The position numbers and the translations under genes are program-made. This document shows positions 1 to 8,478 of a stretch of 34,361 nucleotides of DNA, piece after piece. The notes beneath the pieces are model-generated. The model saw only the letters and a program-made list of their open reading frames with translations. It was not told the origin of the DNA and did not search any database. Source of the DNA: RGIG8767 sp045531685. GTDB taxonomy: Bacteria > Bacillota > Clostridia > Lachnospirales > Lachnospiraceae. Position 1 is the stretch's first letter, and each line of letters begins with the position of its first letter. Location: NCBI GenBank assembly GCA_045531685.1, contig JAZSEL010000158.1, positions 1-34,361 of the forward strand, read 5' to 3'.

Positions 1-695
1 GCTTCCTTGGAGTTCTTCCAATCCGCATCCTTATTACGGTAGTCAAACTTTTCAATCAACCAGGCATCGTCCTCAAAAAGACGCTCCATGCTTGCTTCCA
101 TAAGCTTAAATGTCACATCAAAAAATTCCTGAAGTTCCTTATCTTTAAGACGTGTTTGAGCCGCATCACAAATATCTCCAAAGTGAGGAAGGCAGAATCC
201 CTTGCCTGTATCAATCTTTTCCTTAAACGCTGCGTCCTTCCGATACATCTCGAAGAAGGTATCCATATATCTGTCATAATGATCGGTAAACTGCTTACAG
301 ATATAGCAGGATTTGTCTCTTTCCTTAATCCATGCGGATATCGGATTCCCTCCGGACACTGTCTTTTTCTTAAACAAACCGCCACCGGAAGAAGCCACTC
401 CACTGCTGGCCTTCATAGCTTTTTTCATCTCATAGATGGTTTCTTTCATATGGGTTTTCATAATCCAGGCATTACCAAGCGTATTGCCGTAATCGTACAT
501 TTTCTTAAAATGCATACGGCAGAATCCTGCTTTGTCCGTCTGCTCCCTTACATCACTTTCCATATAAGAAGAACCGCTTCCTAACACAAAATCCATCATA
601 TCCTGCTCAATTTTACGTTCAATAAAACAAAACGGACATTCATCCTTTGCATTTACGGCATCATTAATGGGAATGGTGTACAACTTTTCTTTCAT
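1..695 (-). CDS. DUF6062-family protein, 3' end beyond the window edge
   Basis: The reading frame starts with ATG at 695, behind an AGGAGA ribosome site at about 703-709, and runs without a stop off the left edge, giving 231 residues. It resembles the DUF6062 family of Clostridia, whose function is unknown. Two similar modules are visible. The first has C20-P-F-C23 followed 36 residues later by C59-R-M-H62. The second has C130-Y-I-C133 followed 35 residues later by C168-L-P-H171, each second half introduced by G-F-C. The CxxC/CxxH pairs suggest two metal sites, probably zinc, but this is inference. A Ser/Gly/Lys-rich linker (about 95-118) joins the modules. No signal peptide or membrane segment is seen, so it is probably cytosolic. 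It is divergent from the small gene at 826. Family assignment is from memory of the Cys pattern. Confidence 0.75.
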   Translation of the reverse strand, partial: MKEKLYTIPINDAVNAKDECPFCFIERKIEQDMMDFVLGSGSSYMESDVREQTDKAGFCRMHFKKMYDYGNTLGNAWIMKTHMKETIYEMKKAMKASSGVASSGGGLFKKKTVSGGNPISAWIKERDKSCYICKQFTDHYDRYMDTFFEMYRKDAAFKEKIDTGKGFCLPHFGDICDAAQTRLKDKELQEFFDVTFKLMEASMERLFEDDAWLIEKFDYRNKDADWKNSKE

Positions 696-769
696 ATCGG
701 TTTCTCCTGCATAAATTTATGATTTGGTAATTTTTTCATTACGAATTGTTCATTTACATTTTGTAAAAC

Positions 770-799
770 TTGTACTAAAATATGTACATAATATATTAT
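770..799 (+). promoter_or_regulatory. Probable promoter of the 60-residue membrane peptide gene
   Basis: TTGTAC at 770-775 is separated by 18 bases from TATTAT at 794-799. The GTG start follows at 826. The region is AT-rich, so alternative boxes such as TATACT at 797-802 cannot be excluded. Confidence 0.45.
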
Positions 800-825
800 A
801 CTACATTTTGAAAAGGAGTCTACTC

Positions 826-1008
826 GTGAAAAAAATAATTAAGTGGACATTATTTATACTCATTGCGACTGCTGCCATGGCAGCCGGTATGTTGGCACTG
901 GCACAGTATCTTGATTCTAAGGATCCGGAAGAAAAAGTTTCTGAGAAACTGAATTTTAAATCCGTTTCCAAATCCTTTAACAGACATTACACCAAACTGA
1001 ATCTGTAA
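826..1008 (+). CDS. Small single-pass membrane peptide, 60 residues
   Basis: I choose the GTG at 826 because AAGGAG lies about 7 bases upstream. A longer in-frame ATG at 724 has no ribosome site and would lie on top of the likely promoter. The product starts with a short basic stretch (KKIIK), then one hydrophobic helix (about residues 7-25, rich in Ala, Leu, Ile), then a charged tail of about 35 residues with many Lys, Ser and Glu. This looks like an N-in, C-out anchored peptide, or a secreted peptide if the helix is cleaved. I do not recognise the family. It is monocistronic, with its own promoter and a hairpin terminator directly after the stop, which supports it being a real gene despite its length. 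Confidence 0.6.
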   Translation: MKKIIKWTLFILIATAAMAAGMLALAQYLDSKDPEEKVSEKLNFKSVSKSFNRHYTKLNL

Positions 1009-1016
1009 GCTTAGTA

Positions 1017-1045
1017 AAATGCATGGTCCTCCATGCATTTTTATT
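1017..1045 (+). terminator. Intrinsic terminator of the small membrane peptide gene
   Basis: A 10-bp perfect stem (1017-1026 with 1031-1040) closes a 4-base loop and is followed by a T-rich run. Confidence 0.7.
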
Positions 1046-1059
1046 TTTTAACAGACTAC

Positions 1060-1085
1060 AAAAGGGCGGATATTTCCGCCCTTTT
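1060..1085. terminator. Second hairpin, probably a shared terminator for the convergent DUF2225 gene
   Basis: An 11-bp perfect stem (1060-1070 with 1075-1085) has a TATT loop. The stem ends in CTTTT on both strands. It lies between the plus-strand peptide gene and the end of the minus-strand DUF2225 gene at 1143, so it can serve either direction. Confidence 0.6.
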
Positions 1086-1142
1086 GTTTCTTCTTGGGAA
1101 AACCCGCAAAACGGCTATTTTCCTCCTATGTATCACTATTCT

Positions 1143-2006
1143 TTATTGCTTTGCTTCCTTCTGGAGACGCAGCAATTCATCCTTCAAATCACGCACCTTA
1201 TCCTTGGTACGGCTGTTTACGCTTGGATTAGCCAATAAATTGGAAATCAACCGGGATGCCACATCAAACTTACGGGCACGGATTGCCAATGAGGAAAGCA
1301 AATATTCCAAAGTAGACTCGTCCATACCGCACATAGGGAAGGATTCATTCTGTCTTGCACCCGCAAAGCCTTCATACGCATTGGTTAAAAATTCATCCTC
1401 CAACGCCTTCAGTTCCTGAATCTTTGCCTGATTTGGTGTAGCCTCCGCCTCTAATGATTCTGCGTAGCTTCTTGCAAGCCATCCTGCACGAAGGCAGATA
1501 TATGCTTTTTCACTTGCTTTTGCATTTCTTACAATGGCATTCACCAACGCAAGCTTATAACGTCCAACGGCATCTTCGTAGGAATAAAGCATTTTACGCT
1601 CTGCCGGCTTACGGTAACGGGATGAAATTTTTTCTAAGATAGCCTTTCTCTGCGGAACTGTCATTGGTACAAAATATCTGGTCAACGCAGTAAATCCGCA
1701 TTCCGTACACTGTACTACATCATACTTTAATGGTTCAATTCCTTCAAATGTAGGGCGAAGGTCCATATCTGTTTTTACAAGACGGGCCTTACCGGTTCTT
1801 AAGGTACGTTCCTTAAAGGACTTGGAGCAAACCGGACATTCATAAGTCTTTTCAAACAAAAAGTCCTCTTCTACCACTACCTTGGCTGCGGCTGCCGCTG
1901 CTGCCTTTGCCTTCTTTGCTTCTGCTTCTTTATCTCGGAAAATGTCCTCTGATGACATATCTCCTAATCCAAAATCTTCCATTCCGGAAAAAATACTACT
2001 TGCCAT
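1143..2006 (-). CDS. DUF2225 zinc-ribbon protein
   Basis: This 287-residue protein matches the DUF2225 family (COG1655), which is common in Clostridia and has no established function. Visible features are an Ala/Lys-rich stretch at about residues 31-42, a C57-P-V-C60 pair, and a second pair C100-T-E-C103-G-F about 40 residues later. Together these make a likely zinc ribbon. The remainder is charged and predicted helical, with a basic C-terminus. No signal peptide or membrane segment is seen. The ATG at 2006 follows GAGAGG about 8 bases upstream. It lies 53 bases downstream of glnS in the same direction and may be cotranscribed with it. Confidence 0.8.
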   Translation of the reverse strand: MASSIFSGMEDFGLGDMSSEDIFRDKEAEAKKAKAAAAAAAKVVVEEDFLFEKTYECPVCSKSFKERTLRTGKARLVKTDMDLRPTFEGIEPLKYDVVQCTECGFTALTRYFVPMTVPQRKAILEKISSRYRKPAERKMLYSYEDAVGRYKLALVNAIVRNAKASEKAYICLRAGWLARSYAESLEAEATPNQAKIQELKALEDEFLTNAYEGFAGARQNESFPMCGMDESTLEYLLSSLAIRARKFDVASRLISNLLANPSVNSRTKDKVRDLKDELLRLQKEAKQ

Positions 2007-2059
2007 ACAATAACCTCTCTTCAGTTATTCTTTCTTTTATCGTTCACACAAACCCGTAT

Positions 2060-3724
2060 TTATTCACTCTTTGGTAATACAAAGGAACTCTTTAAGGATA
2101 CGATTCTGTTAAATACCAATGCTCCTTCTTTGGAGTCCTTAGCATCCACACAGAAGAATCCCTGCCGTACAAACTGAAATCTGTCATAGGCCTTTGCCTT
2201 TGCAAAATCCGGTTCCAAATAACAGTCTTTTAATACTGTCATGGAGTTTGGATTCAGGTTCAAAGAACCGTCCTCATTGTATACGCCCTTGTCTTCATCA
2301 ATAATATTTTCGTAAATTCGAACCTCTGCTTTAACAGCCTCTGATGCGGATACAAAGTGAATGGTACCTTTTACCTTACGTCCGTCATTGCTGTTGCCGC
2401 CCTTAGTTTCAGGGTCATAGGTTCCGTGTACTTCAATGATATTGCCGTTTTCATCCTTCACGCAACCGGTACATTTTACAAAGTATGCATTCATGAGACG
2501 TACTTCATTGCCCGGGAACATACGGAAGTATTTCTTCGGTGGTTCTTCCATGAAGTCTTCTATTTCAATATACAGCTCTTTGCTGAACGGAATCTTTCTG
2601 GTTCCCAATTCCGGATTATCCAAGTTAAGAGGTGCATCTAACCACTCTACTTCTCCTTCCGGATAGTTGTCAATAACCAGCTTAACCGGATCTAAAATCG
2701 CCATCATACGAGGTGCCTTTGTCTTCAAGTCTTCACGGATACAATACTCCAGTGCTGCATAGTCAGCAATGGAATGCGCCTTGGAAACACCGCACATCTC
2801 AACAAACATACGGATGGATTCCGGTGTAAAACCACGTCTTCTTAAAGCTGAAATAGAAACCAGTCTTGGATCGTCCCAACCGTCTACAATACCTTCCTCT
2901 ACCAGTTTCTTAATATATCTCTTACCGGTTACCACATTTTTCAGGTACATCTTCGCCTGTTCAATCTGCTTCGGCGGATGTGGATATTCTAACTCTCTTA
3001 CCACCCAATCATATAATGGTCTGTGGTCTTCAAATTCCAAGGTACAGATGGAATGGGTAATTCCTTCGATGGCATCTTCAATCGGATGTGCAAAATCGTA
3101 CATCGGATAAATACACCACTCATCTCCTGTATTGTGGTGGTGCATATGGGCGATACGGTAAATAACCGGATCACGCATGTTAATATTGGAAGAAGTCATA
3201 TCAATACGGGCACGGAGTACTTTTTCTCCGTCTGCGTATTTGCCTTCCTTCATTTCTTCAAATAATTTAAGGTTTTCCTCGATGGTACGGGTACTGTATG
3301 GGTCTTCCTTACCCGGTTCTGTAAAGGAACCTCTGTATTCTCTAATCTGTTCCGCAGACAAGTCAGATACATACGCTTTGCCTTTTTTAATTAACTTAAT
3401 GGCACCTTCATACATCTGTCCGAAATAGTCGGATGCATAAAACAAACGGTCTTCCCAATCTGCACCAAGCCATGCCACATCAGCCTTAATAGACTCTACG
3501 AATTCGATATCTTCTTTCGTCGGATTGGTATCGTCGAAACGCATGTTAAACTTTCCGCCGTATTTCTGGGCAATCCCATAATTTACAAGGATAGCTTTTG
3601 CATGTCCGATGTGTAAATATCCGTTAGGTTCCGGCGGGAAACGGGTATGGACAGTCTCATAAACCCCTTCTGCCAAATCCTTATCAATAATCTGTTCAAT
3701 AAAATTCTTGCTTTCTGTACTCAA
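2060..3724 (-). CDS. glnS: Glutaminyl-tRNA synthetase
   Basis: Class I synthetase charging tRNA-Gln with glutamine in the cytosol. The sequence shows P-x-P-N-G-Y-L-H-I-G-H near the N-terminus (the HIGH motif), the R-F-D-D-T-N-P stretch, and the GWDDPR and LRRRGF motifs that separate GlnRS from GluRS. The length, about 554 residues, equals that of E. coli GlnRS. The KMSKS loop reads V-T-G-K-R-Y rather than V-M-S-K-R-K. Start choice: an in-frame ATG at 3751 adds nine residues (MGPERLEVV) but has no ribosome site. TTG at 3724 gives M-S-T-E-S-K-N-F, the usual family beginning, and has GGAAG and AGAAAGG upstream. I prefer TTG. GlnRS is absent from many Firmicutes, which use GatCAB instead, so its presence is informative. 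Confidence 0.93.
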   Translation of the reverse strand: MSTESKNFIEQIIDKDLAEGVYETVHTRFPPEPNGYLHIGHAKAILVNYGIAQKYGGKFNMRFDDTNPTKEDIEFVESIKADVAWLGADWEDRLFYASDYFGQMYEGAIKLIKKGKAYVSDLSAEQIREYRGSFTEPGKEDPYSTRTIEENLKLFEEMKEGKYADGEKVLRARIDMTSSNINMRDPVIYRIAHMHHHNTGDEWCIYPMYDFAHPIEDAIEGITHSICTLEFEDHRPLYDWVVRELEYPHPPKQIEQAKMYLKNVVTGKRYIKKLVEEGIVDGWDDPRLVSISALRRRGFTPESIRMFVEMCGVSKAHSIADYAALEYCIREDLKTKAPRMMAILDPVKLVIDNYPEGEVEWLDAPLNLDNPELGTRKIPFSKELYIEIEDFMEEPPKKYFRMFPGNEVRLMNAYFVKCTGCVKDENGNIIEVHGTYDPETKGGNSNDGRKVKGTIHFVSASEAVKAEVRIYENIIDEDKGVYNEDGSLNLNPNSMTVLKDCYLEPDFAKAKAYDRFQFVRQGFFCVDAKDSKEGALVFNRIVSLKSSFVLPKSE

Positions 3725-3884
3725 AACAACTTCCAACCTTTCTGGTCCCATTTATTGCAATCATGAAGTTTTGCGAAAAACTCCATACTTTAAGCCATAT
3801 CAATTCATTTTATCACAGGGAAAATGCGATAACAAGAAGCATTGTGCTTTTTCCCACGGAAAATAGGCTTTCCCTAAATAAACC

Positions 3885-5396
3885 TTATACCTTTTCATAA
3901 GTCAGGGCAAATATTTTCTTTTCTACTGCATAAATATCGTGGGCATCATCTTCCCGTACTGCAAGATAATCTCCCACCTTACCCAACATATACTTTTCTT
4001 CGTCCCACGCCGTAAATATCTTGGTGGTCTTTTTAAGAGGTCTTGCATAGATTCTTGAGCGGTCCGTTGTCTTACAGCTTCCCGCATACTTTGTAATCTG
4101 GGTAGTGGAATTATCCTTGCGGTTTTTAATTGCAGGAATATATTTCATCTGAATGGAGGTATCCTTCAAATCCGAAGCTTCCGAAAGAATACGATACGAT
4201 CTTTCAAATTTTTCTAATGAAATCGGATATACTTCCCCCTTTATTCCAATCATGATTACTACATCGTCCGTCACTTCAATATCCAAGTCTCCTTCTAATG
4301 TTCGGATAGTGATATCGGTTCCAATCGGATACACCTTGCTTGGACGCACAAAACCAAGTACCAGTTCCTTTTTCTGATACAATTCCATTCCGGCGATATC
4401 CGCCTCCTGCTCTTTGGCATATATGATGTTGGTATTTTCAAAATAGTCATTCATACGGTCACCAAAATAGGACTCCGTATGGATACCCTCGTATTTCTTA
4501 TCGTATAAACGCTTACTGATAAAGCCACCGGCCTTCTCGATATGACCGCCGCCGGAACCGATTCCCTCGCATAAGAACTCCGCTAATTCATTGGCTCTGA
4601 CTTCCTTAATACAACTTCGAACCGATATCTTAATACCATCATTTAATATATTGTAAACAACACAACTATCCACCGCATCTACCTGCAAAAGGAAATCACT
4701 GATAAGACCCAGAATGTTCGGGTCGCAAGGGGCGGACTTAATGATGGCATAACGGTACTGCGCATTATAAATAGTACGGATCATGGCAATTCCTGCCGTT
4801 TCCAATTCTTCTAACGAAATATTAGCATTACGGAACTGACGTATCATGCTCTGATTCACCGCAACACTTTCCCGCATATCCATATCCAACGGATTGTAGA
4901 TTTCCGCAAACTGATTGGTATCCGTATACAAGCCATAGTATAAAGCGGTACCCACTGTCGTATCTTCATTTACCGGATACTCTTCCTTTTCCAGCATATG
5001 CCATACTAACGTAGAACAACTTCCCAGCTCGGACTGGATTTCACAAGCATCCGTAACTTCCATTTCTATCTGATGGTGGTCAATGACTGCCACATTGGCA
5101 GCATCCACACGTGCCACATTCCCTTCTCCATACTGGCAGTCTACCAGTAAAAGCAAATCTGCCTGACCAATATATACTTCTGAAAGATATACAATGGGAA
5201 TATCCAATTCCTGAATCATTAATTTCAGATTGGATTTTTGTATTTGAAATTTGCCGCTGTAAAATAAGGACACGTTCTTACCCATATCCATAAAATAACG
5301 ATACAAAGCATATCCGGATGCAATCGTATCCGCGTCCGGATTATCATGGCATTGAATATATATTTTGTTATACTGCAAAAGGTTTTTTAATCTCAC
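3885..5396 (-). CDS. DHH-family phosphoesterase with duplicated C-terminal domain
   Basis: 503 residues. The N-terminal half is a DHH/DHHA1 phosphoesterase: HDNPDAD at 17-23, D86, DHH at 106-108, and the DHHA1 motif GSGGGH ending at 285. These bind two Mn ions and cut phosphodiester or phosphoanhydride bonds, as in NrnA-type oligoribonucleases and pyrophosphatases; the substrate here is unknown. After about residue 345 there is an unusual extension with two similar segments (about 347-404 and 449-503). Each begins with a RP(S/L)K-like stretch and ends with a beta-rich part (F-x-x-(S/T)-Y). The second contains G-K-V-G-D-Y-L-A-V and resembles PGDYG-type domains. The start is GTG at 5396 behind GGGGAG. 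The 133 bases between this gene and glnS hold only a weak hairpin near 3834-3850. Confidence 0.85.
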   Translation of the reverse strand: MRLKNLLQYNKIYIQCHDNPDADTIASGYALYRYFMDMGKNVSLFYSGKFQIQKSNLKLMIQELDIPIVYLSEVYIGQADLLLLVDCQYGEGNVARVDAANVAVIDHHQIEMEVTDACEIQSELGSCSTLVWHMLEKEEYPVNEDTTVGTALYYGLYTDTNQFAEIYNPLDMDMRESVAVNQSMIRQFRNANISLEELETAGIAMIRTIYNAQYRYAIIKSAPCDPNILGLISDFLLQVDAVDSCVVYNILNDGIKISVRSCIKEVRANELAEFLCEGIGSGGGHIEKAGGFISKRLYDKKYEGIHTESYFGDRMNDYFENTNIIYAKEQEADIAGMELYQKKELVLGFVRPSKVYPIGTDITIRTLEGDLDIEVTDDVVIMIGIKGEVYPISLEKFERSYRILSEASDLKDTSIQMKYIPAIKNRKDNSTTQITKYAGSCKTTDRSRIYARPLKKTTKIFTAWDEEKYMLGKVGDYLAVREDDAHDIYAVEKKIFALTYEKV

Positions 5397-5501
5397 TTTT
5401 TTCTCCCCGTCTTATGGTTTTTCACATGCTAATACCATACCATAATTGGATATTTTAGTAAAATGGATTTCCCATTTTCTGATGTAATCTTGATGAATTT
5501 C

Positions 5502-5510
5502 TGATACAAT
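5502..5510 (+). promoter_or_regulatory. Probable extended -10 promoter of the DUF2142-like gene
   Basis: TGATACAAT is a TGn-extended -10 element at 5502-5510. No convincing -35 box lies 17 bases upstream, which is usual for extended -10 promoters. The chosen start codon is about 100 bases downstream. Confidence 0.4.
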
Positions 5511-5611
5511 ACATTTGTGTGTGCATTTTACCTGAATACATCACAAATCAAAGGCTTTGCCTGTTGCGGGAAAGCATTCGAATTCTGACAATGACTTATG
5601 GAGTTTACAAC

Positions 5612-7054
5612 ATGAAGAAAAAAATACCTGCCGAGCAGCTGCGTGTATGTCTTATGCTGCTTGTTGCATTTATCTGTATGATGACCTTTGCCACCGTGCA
5701 ACCCTTTGGCGATGGTCCCGACGAAATCAACCGTTTCAAATTAGTGGAATACATTTACAATCATGGCACACTGCCGGTTGGTGATGACCCGGAGGTCCTC
5801 ATAGATGGCTACGGTGGCTCATATGCATTCCAGCCAATGCTTACATACATTATTGACGGCTATTTACTTCGTGCCTTAAGAGTGTTGGAACCTTCCTTGG
5901 AAATGCGTGTGTTCATTTCCCGATTGGTAAATGTGTTTATCGGACTGCTTACTGCCATCTATGTAAAGAAGCTTTCTGATTTACTGTTTGAAAATAAGAA
6001 AACAGCCTGGGCATTTACCCTTGCTGTAGTATTTTTACCGCAGAATCTCTTTATTCATACGTATGTGAACACGGATTCCATGGGATTACTTTCCATTGCG
6101 GTTATTCTGTACGCATTGATGAGAGGACTAAAGGATGATTTCTCCAAAAACACTTGTATTACACTGGCCATAGGTATTATCCTGTGCGCCCTGTCATATT
6201 ATAATTGCTATGGAATTGTCGTTTGTGCCATGCTGTTTATGGTGGTGTATTTCTGGAAAAAATGTAGAAGCGAGAACATTGCCGGTACTACTTCTAACGG
6301 CTCTGTTTTAGCCTATGACTATAAAGCCCTGTTTAAGAAGAGTATCTTTATCAGCATAGTCGTCCTGATTGGCATCAGCTGGTGGTTTATCCGCAACGCC
6401 ATACTTTATAACGGCGACTTCCTTGCTATGGAGGCCCGGGCGCTCTGTGCTGCCGAAACCTGTACGGAAGCCTTTAATCCCCTGACCCGTGATACCTATC
6501 AAAAATTAGGCATTCCGCTAAAAGAAATGGTATTTGGTACCGACTATTTTACACTGGTATGGAAAAGCTTTATTGCCATGTTCGGACCAATGTTGATTCC
6601 AACCCATCACTATATTTACATGGCATTCAGGGATGTATTCTTTGTTGCTGTTGTGGGACTTCTCATCCCTATGAAGACCTCTGTCCTTACATGGGCTAAG
6701 ACATCACAGAAGTGGCTGACGCATATTATTATGGCGATTGGAATTGTCATTCCTGTAATTCTGGCATTATCTTATTCTTACGGATATGACTTCCAGCCAC
6801 AGGGAAGATATTACCTGCCAATGGTCGTACCATTTATGTATTTCCTCGTTATGGGTGTGGAGAAGATGATTGGATTGGTAGAATTATTAATTGATAGGAT
6901 AATTGGAACAGGCGAAAGGCAAAACAGAATTGCTACAATAACAAGTGCTTTGTTGTACCATCTGCTGTATGCATTTTTAGTAGCAAGTTTATTATACGGA
7001 ACATTTATTTCCATGTTAGGATATTACAAAGCGAATGATTTATCTTTATTCTAG
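5612..7054 (+). CDS. Polytopic membrane protein, DUF2142-like (GT-C glycosyltransferase-type)
   Basis: 480 residues with roughly 10-11 hydrophobic helices. The first large outer loop starts G-D-G-P-D-E-I-N-R-F, matching the acidic DE motif of DUF2142/GT-C membrane glycosyltransferases. Near the C-terminus F-Q-P-Q-G-R-Y-Y-L-P matches the QGRY(F/Y)LP signature of DUF2142. Family members are thought to use polyprenyl-linked sugars for cell-wall or glycan modification; the substrate here cannot be told. I choose ATG at 5612 (MKKKIPAEQ) because GGAG lies 8 bases upstream. An in-frame ATG at 5519 would add 31 residues without a ribosome site. It is a single gene with its own promoter and terminator, divergent from the DHH gene. 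Confidence 0.75.
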   Translation: MKKKIPAEQLRVCLMLLVAFICMMTFATVQPFGDGPDEINRFKLVEYIYNHGTLPVGDDPEVLIDGYGGSYAFQPMLTYIIDGYLLRALRVLEPSLEMRVFISRLVNVFIGLLTAIYVKKLSDLLFENKKTAWAFTLAVVFLPQNLFIHTYVNTDSMGLLSIAVILYALMRGLKDDFSKNTCITLAIGIILCALSYYNCYGIVVCAMLFMVVYFWKKCRSENIAGTTSNGSVLAYDYKALFKKSIFISIVVLIGISWWFIRNAILYNGDFLAMEARALCAAETCTEAFNPLTRDTYQKLGIPLKEMVFGTDYFTLVWKSFIAMFGPMLIPTHHYIYMAFRDVFFVAVVGLLIPMKTSVLTWAKTSQKWLTHIIMAIGIVIPVILALSYSYGYDFQPQGRYYLPMVVPFMYFLVMGVEKMIGLVELLIDRIIGTGERQNRIATITSALLYHLLYAFLVASLLYGTFISMLGYYKANDLSLF

Positions 7055-7067
7055 TATCGCAAATACG

Positions 7068-7098
7068 AAAATCCCGGAATTGATTTCCGGGATTTTTT
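7068..7098 (+). terminator. Intrinsic terminator of the DUF2142-like gene
   Basis: A stem of at least 10 bp (7070-7079 with 7085-7094) is followed by six T. It lies 13 bases after the stop codon. Confidence 0.85.
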
Positions 7099-7218
7099 AC
7101 TATTCTTGTCAAAAACAAATTCAGCAACCAGTGGGAGCTAGCTGCTGAATCGTATAAAAGGAAGTATTAAGAAAAAAGGGTTACTCATATCCATAAGTAA
7201 TTTCTTATCTTGATTATA

Positions 7219-7266
7219 TAAGTTGTACAGATGTTTCACAAGTTGTTTATTCAAAAATACAAGTTG
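7219..7266. repeat. Three AAGTTG direct repeats phased at about two helical turns
   Basis: AAGTTG occurs at 7220-7225, 7240-7245 and 7261-7266, that is every 20-21 bases, with a related AAGTTA at 7343. They lie in the 291-base gap between two convergent genes (7055-7345). That gap otherwise holds two terminators and an imperfect inverted repeat (ATTCAGCA with TGCTGAAT, about 7120-7149). Their role is unknown. A 68-residue minus-strand frame across the gap has no ribosome site and is not annotated. Confidence 0.35.
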
Positions 7267-7305
7267 ATTTTTTCCTATATTTTCGGCTTTTTTAGAAAAT
7301 AGAGA

Positions 7306-7337
7306 CAAAACAGGATGCCTAAAAACAGGCATCCTGT
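7306..7337 (-). terminator. Intrinsic terminator of the arabinose operon, after araR
   Basis: An 11-bp perfect stem (7310-7320 with 7327-7337) is followed on the minus strand by TTTTG. It lies 8 bases after the araR stop, marking the end of the operon. Confidence 0.8.
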
Positions 7338-7345
7338 TATACAAG

Positions 7346-8428
7346 TTATATTTGTCTGGTAGATTCTCTTACCACAAGCTCCGGTTCCATAATAATGTGA
7401 AGCTTATCTTCTTCTACTGCATATCCCTTCATTAACTTTATCAAAAGCTCTGCAGCAGCTTCTCCAATTTTACGCTGCGGATGTTTGATGGTTGTAAGAG
7501 GAACCTTAAGATTTTTTGCGAATTCGGAATCATCAAATCCGGTTACGGAAATATCCTCCGGAATACGGATTCCATCCTCCTCCAATGCATTGATTACCTG
7601 TATCGCAATCCGGTCGTTATAAGATACTACTGCATCTACCTTCTCACGTCTAACGACTTCCTGAATCATTTCCCGTGGCAATGACTGCATGTCCTCTGTA
7701 TGAAACCATATAATTAAAGATGGATCATACCAGATTCCTGCTTCTTTCAGGGCTCTTACATAACCACTGTGACGGTTCTGCCCCTGTCTGTCATCTGCCT
7801 TGAAAACGCCAACGATACGTTTATGTCCCAATTCGATTAAGTGCTTGGTAATCAGATAGCCGCCCTTTTCATCATCCAAAAGGACATATGGCTTATCCTC
7901 CATTCCATGGTATACCCCCTGCACAAAAACAAAAGGAACACGATACCGCTCAAGCATGGAAAAAATATCATGATTTTTAAATGCAATCTGGCTTTTACTC
8001 GGTTCAATAATTAAACCGTCAATATTCTTCTTAACCAATTCTTCCAGACATTTGGCTTCTACCTTACGGTAATTATGGGTGCTCTTAAGCAAAATACTGT
8101 ACTCTTCCTGTTCCAATACCTCATCAATTCCCCGGATGATATGTGGGAAAATGTAATCGGACAGATATGTCATAACAACAGCAATATTGCCGGAGTTCCC
8201 TTCCTGCTTAATCATATCGGAGCAGAATGTACCACGTCCGTGCTCTGCATACAAAAAGCCCTCATTTCTAAGAATATCAATGGCTTTCCGCACTGTCTGT
8301 CTGCTGATGTCATATTCCTTTGCGAGCACATTTTCAGAAGAAATCTTATCTCCGGGACGAATTTCCCCGGACATAATCTGACGCTTTAAGTCTTCAACCA
8401 GCTTAGCGCATTTCATCTGTTTTTCCAT
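7346..8428 (-). CDS. araR: Arabinose operon repressor AraR (GntR/LacI type)
   Basis: 360 residues. Residues 1-75 form a GntR-type winged helix-turn-helix (S-G-E-I-R-P-G-D-K-I-S-S-E, then S-R-Q-T-V-R-K-A-I). From about residue 85 there is a LacI-like periplasmic-binding-protein domain (G-L-I-I-E-P-S, H-L-I-E-L-G-H-K-R-I, S-V-T-G-F-D-D-S). This fusion is the hallmark of AraR from Bacillus subtilis and other Firmicutes, which releases DNA when it binds L-arabinose. AAGGAG lies 5 bases before the ATG. It is the last gene of the ara operon, 50 bases after araD with no terminator between, so it is probably induced by the sugar it senses. The likely target is the inverted repeat in the araA promoter. 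Confidence 0.9.
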   Translation of the reverse strand: MEKQMKCAKLVEDLKRQIMSGEIRPGDKISSENVLAKEYDISRQTVRKAIDILRNEGFLYAEHGRGTFCSDMIKQEGNSGNIAVVMTYLSDYIFPHIIRGIDEVLEQEEYSILLKSTHNYRKVEAKCLEELVKKNIDGLIIEPSKSQIAFKNHDIFSMLERYRVPFVFVQGVYHGMEDKPYVLLDDEKGGYLITKHLIELGHKRIVGVFKADDRQGQNRHSGYVRALKEAGIWYDPSLIIWFHTEDMQSLPREMIQEVVRREKVDAVVSYNDRIAIQVINALEEDGIRIPEDISVTGFDDSEFAKNLKVPLTTIKHPQRKIGEAAAELLIKLMKGYAVEEDKLHIIMEPELVVRESTRQI

Positions 8429-8478
8429 ACAGACTCCTTATCTCCATTTTATAGTTCGTATTATTTGATTTACCCCGG

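Noticed and set aside
3834..3856. Terminator after the DHH gene
   Set aside because: The stem is short with a G-T or A-C mismatch and has no clear T run on the minus strand.
7138..7344. 68-codon minus-strand frame between the DUF2142-like gene and araR
   Set aside because: It covers the araR terminator, has no ribosome site and no recognisable protein features.
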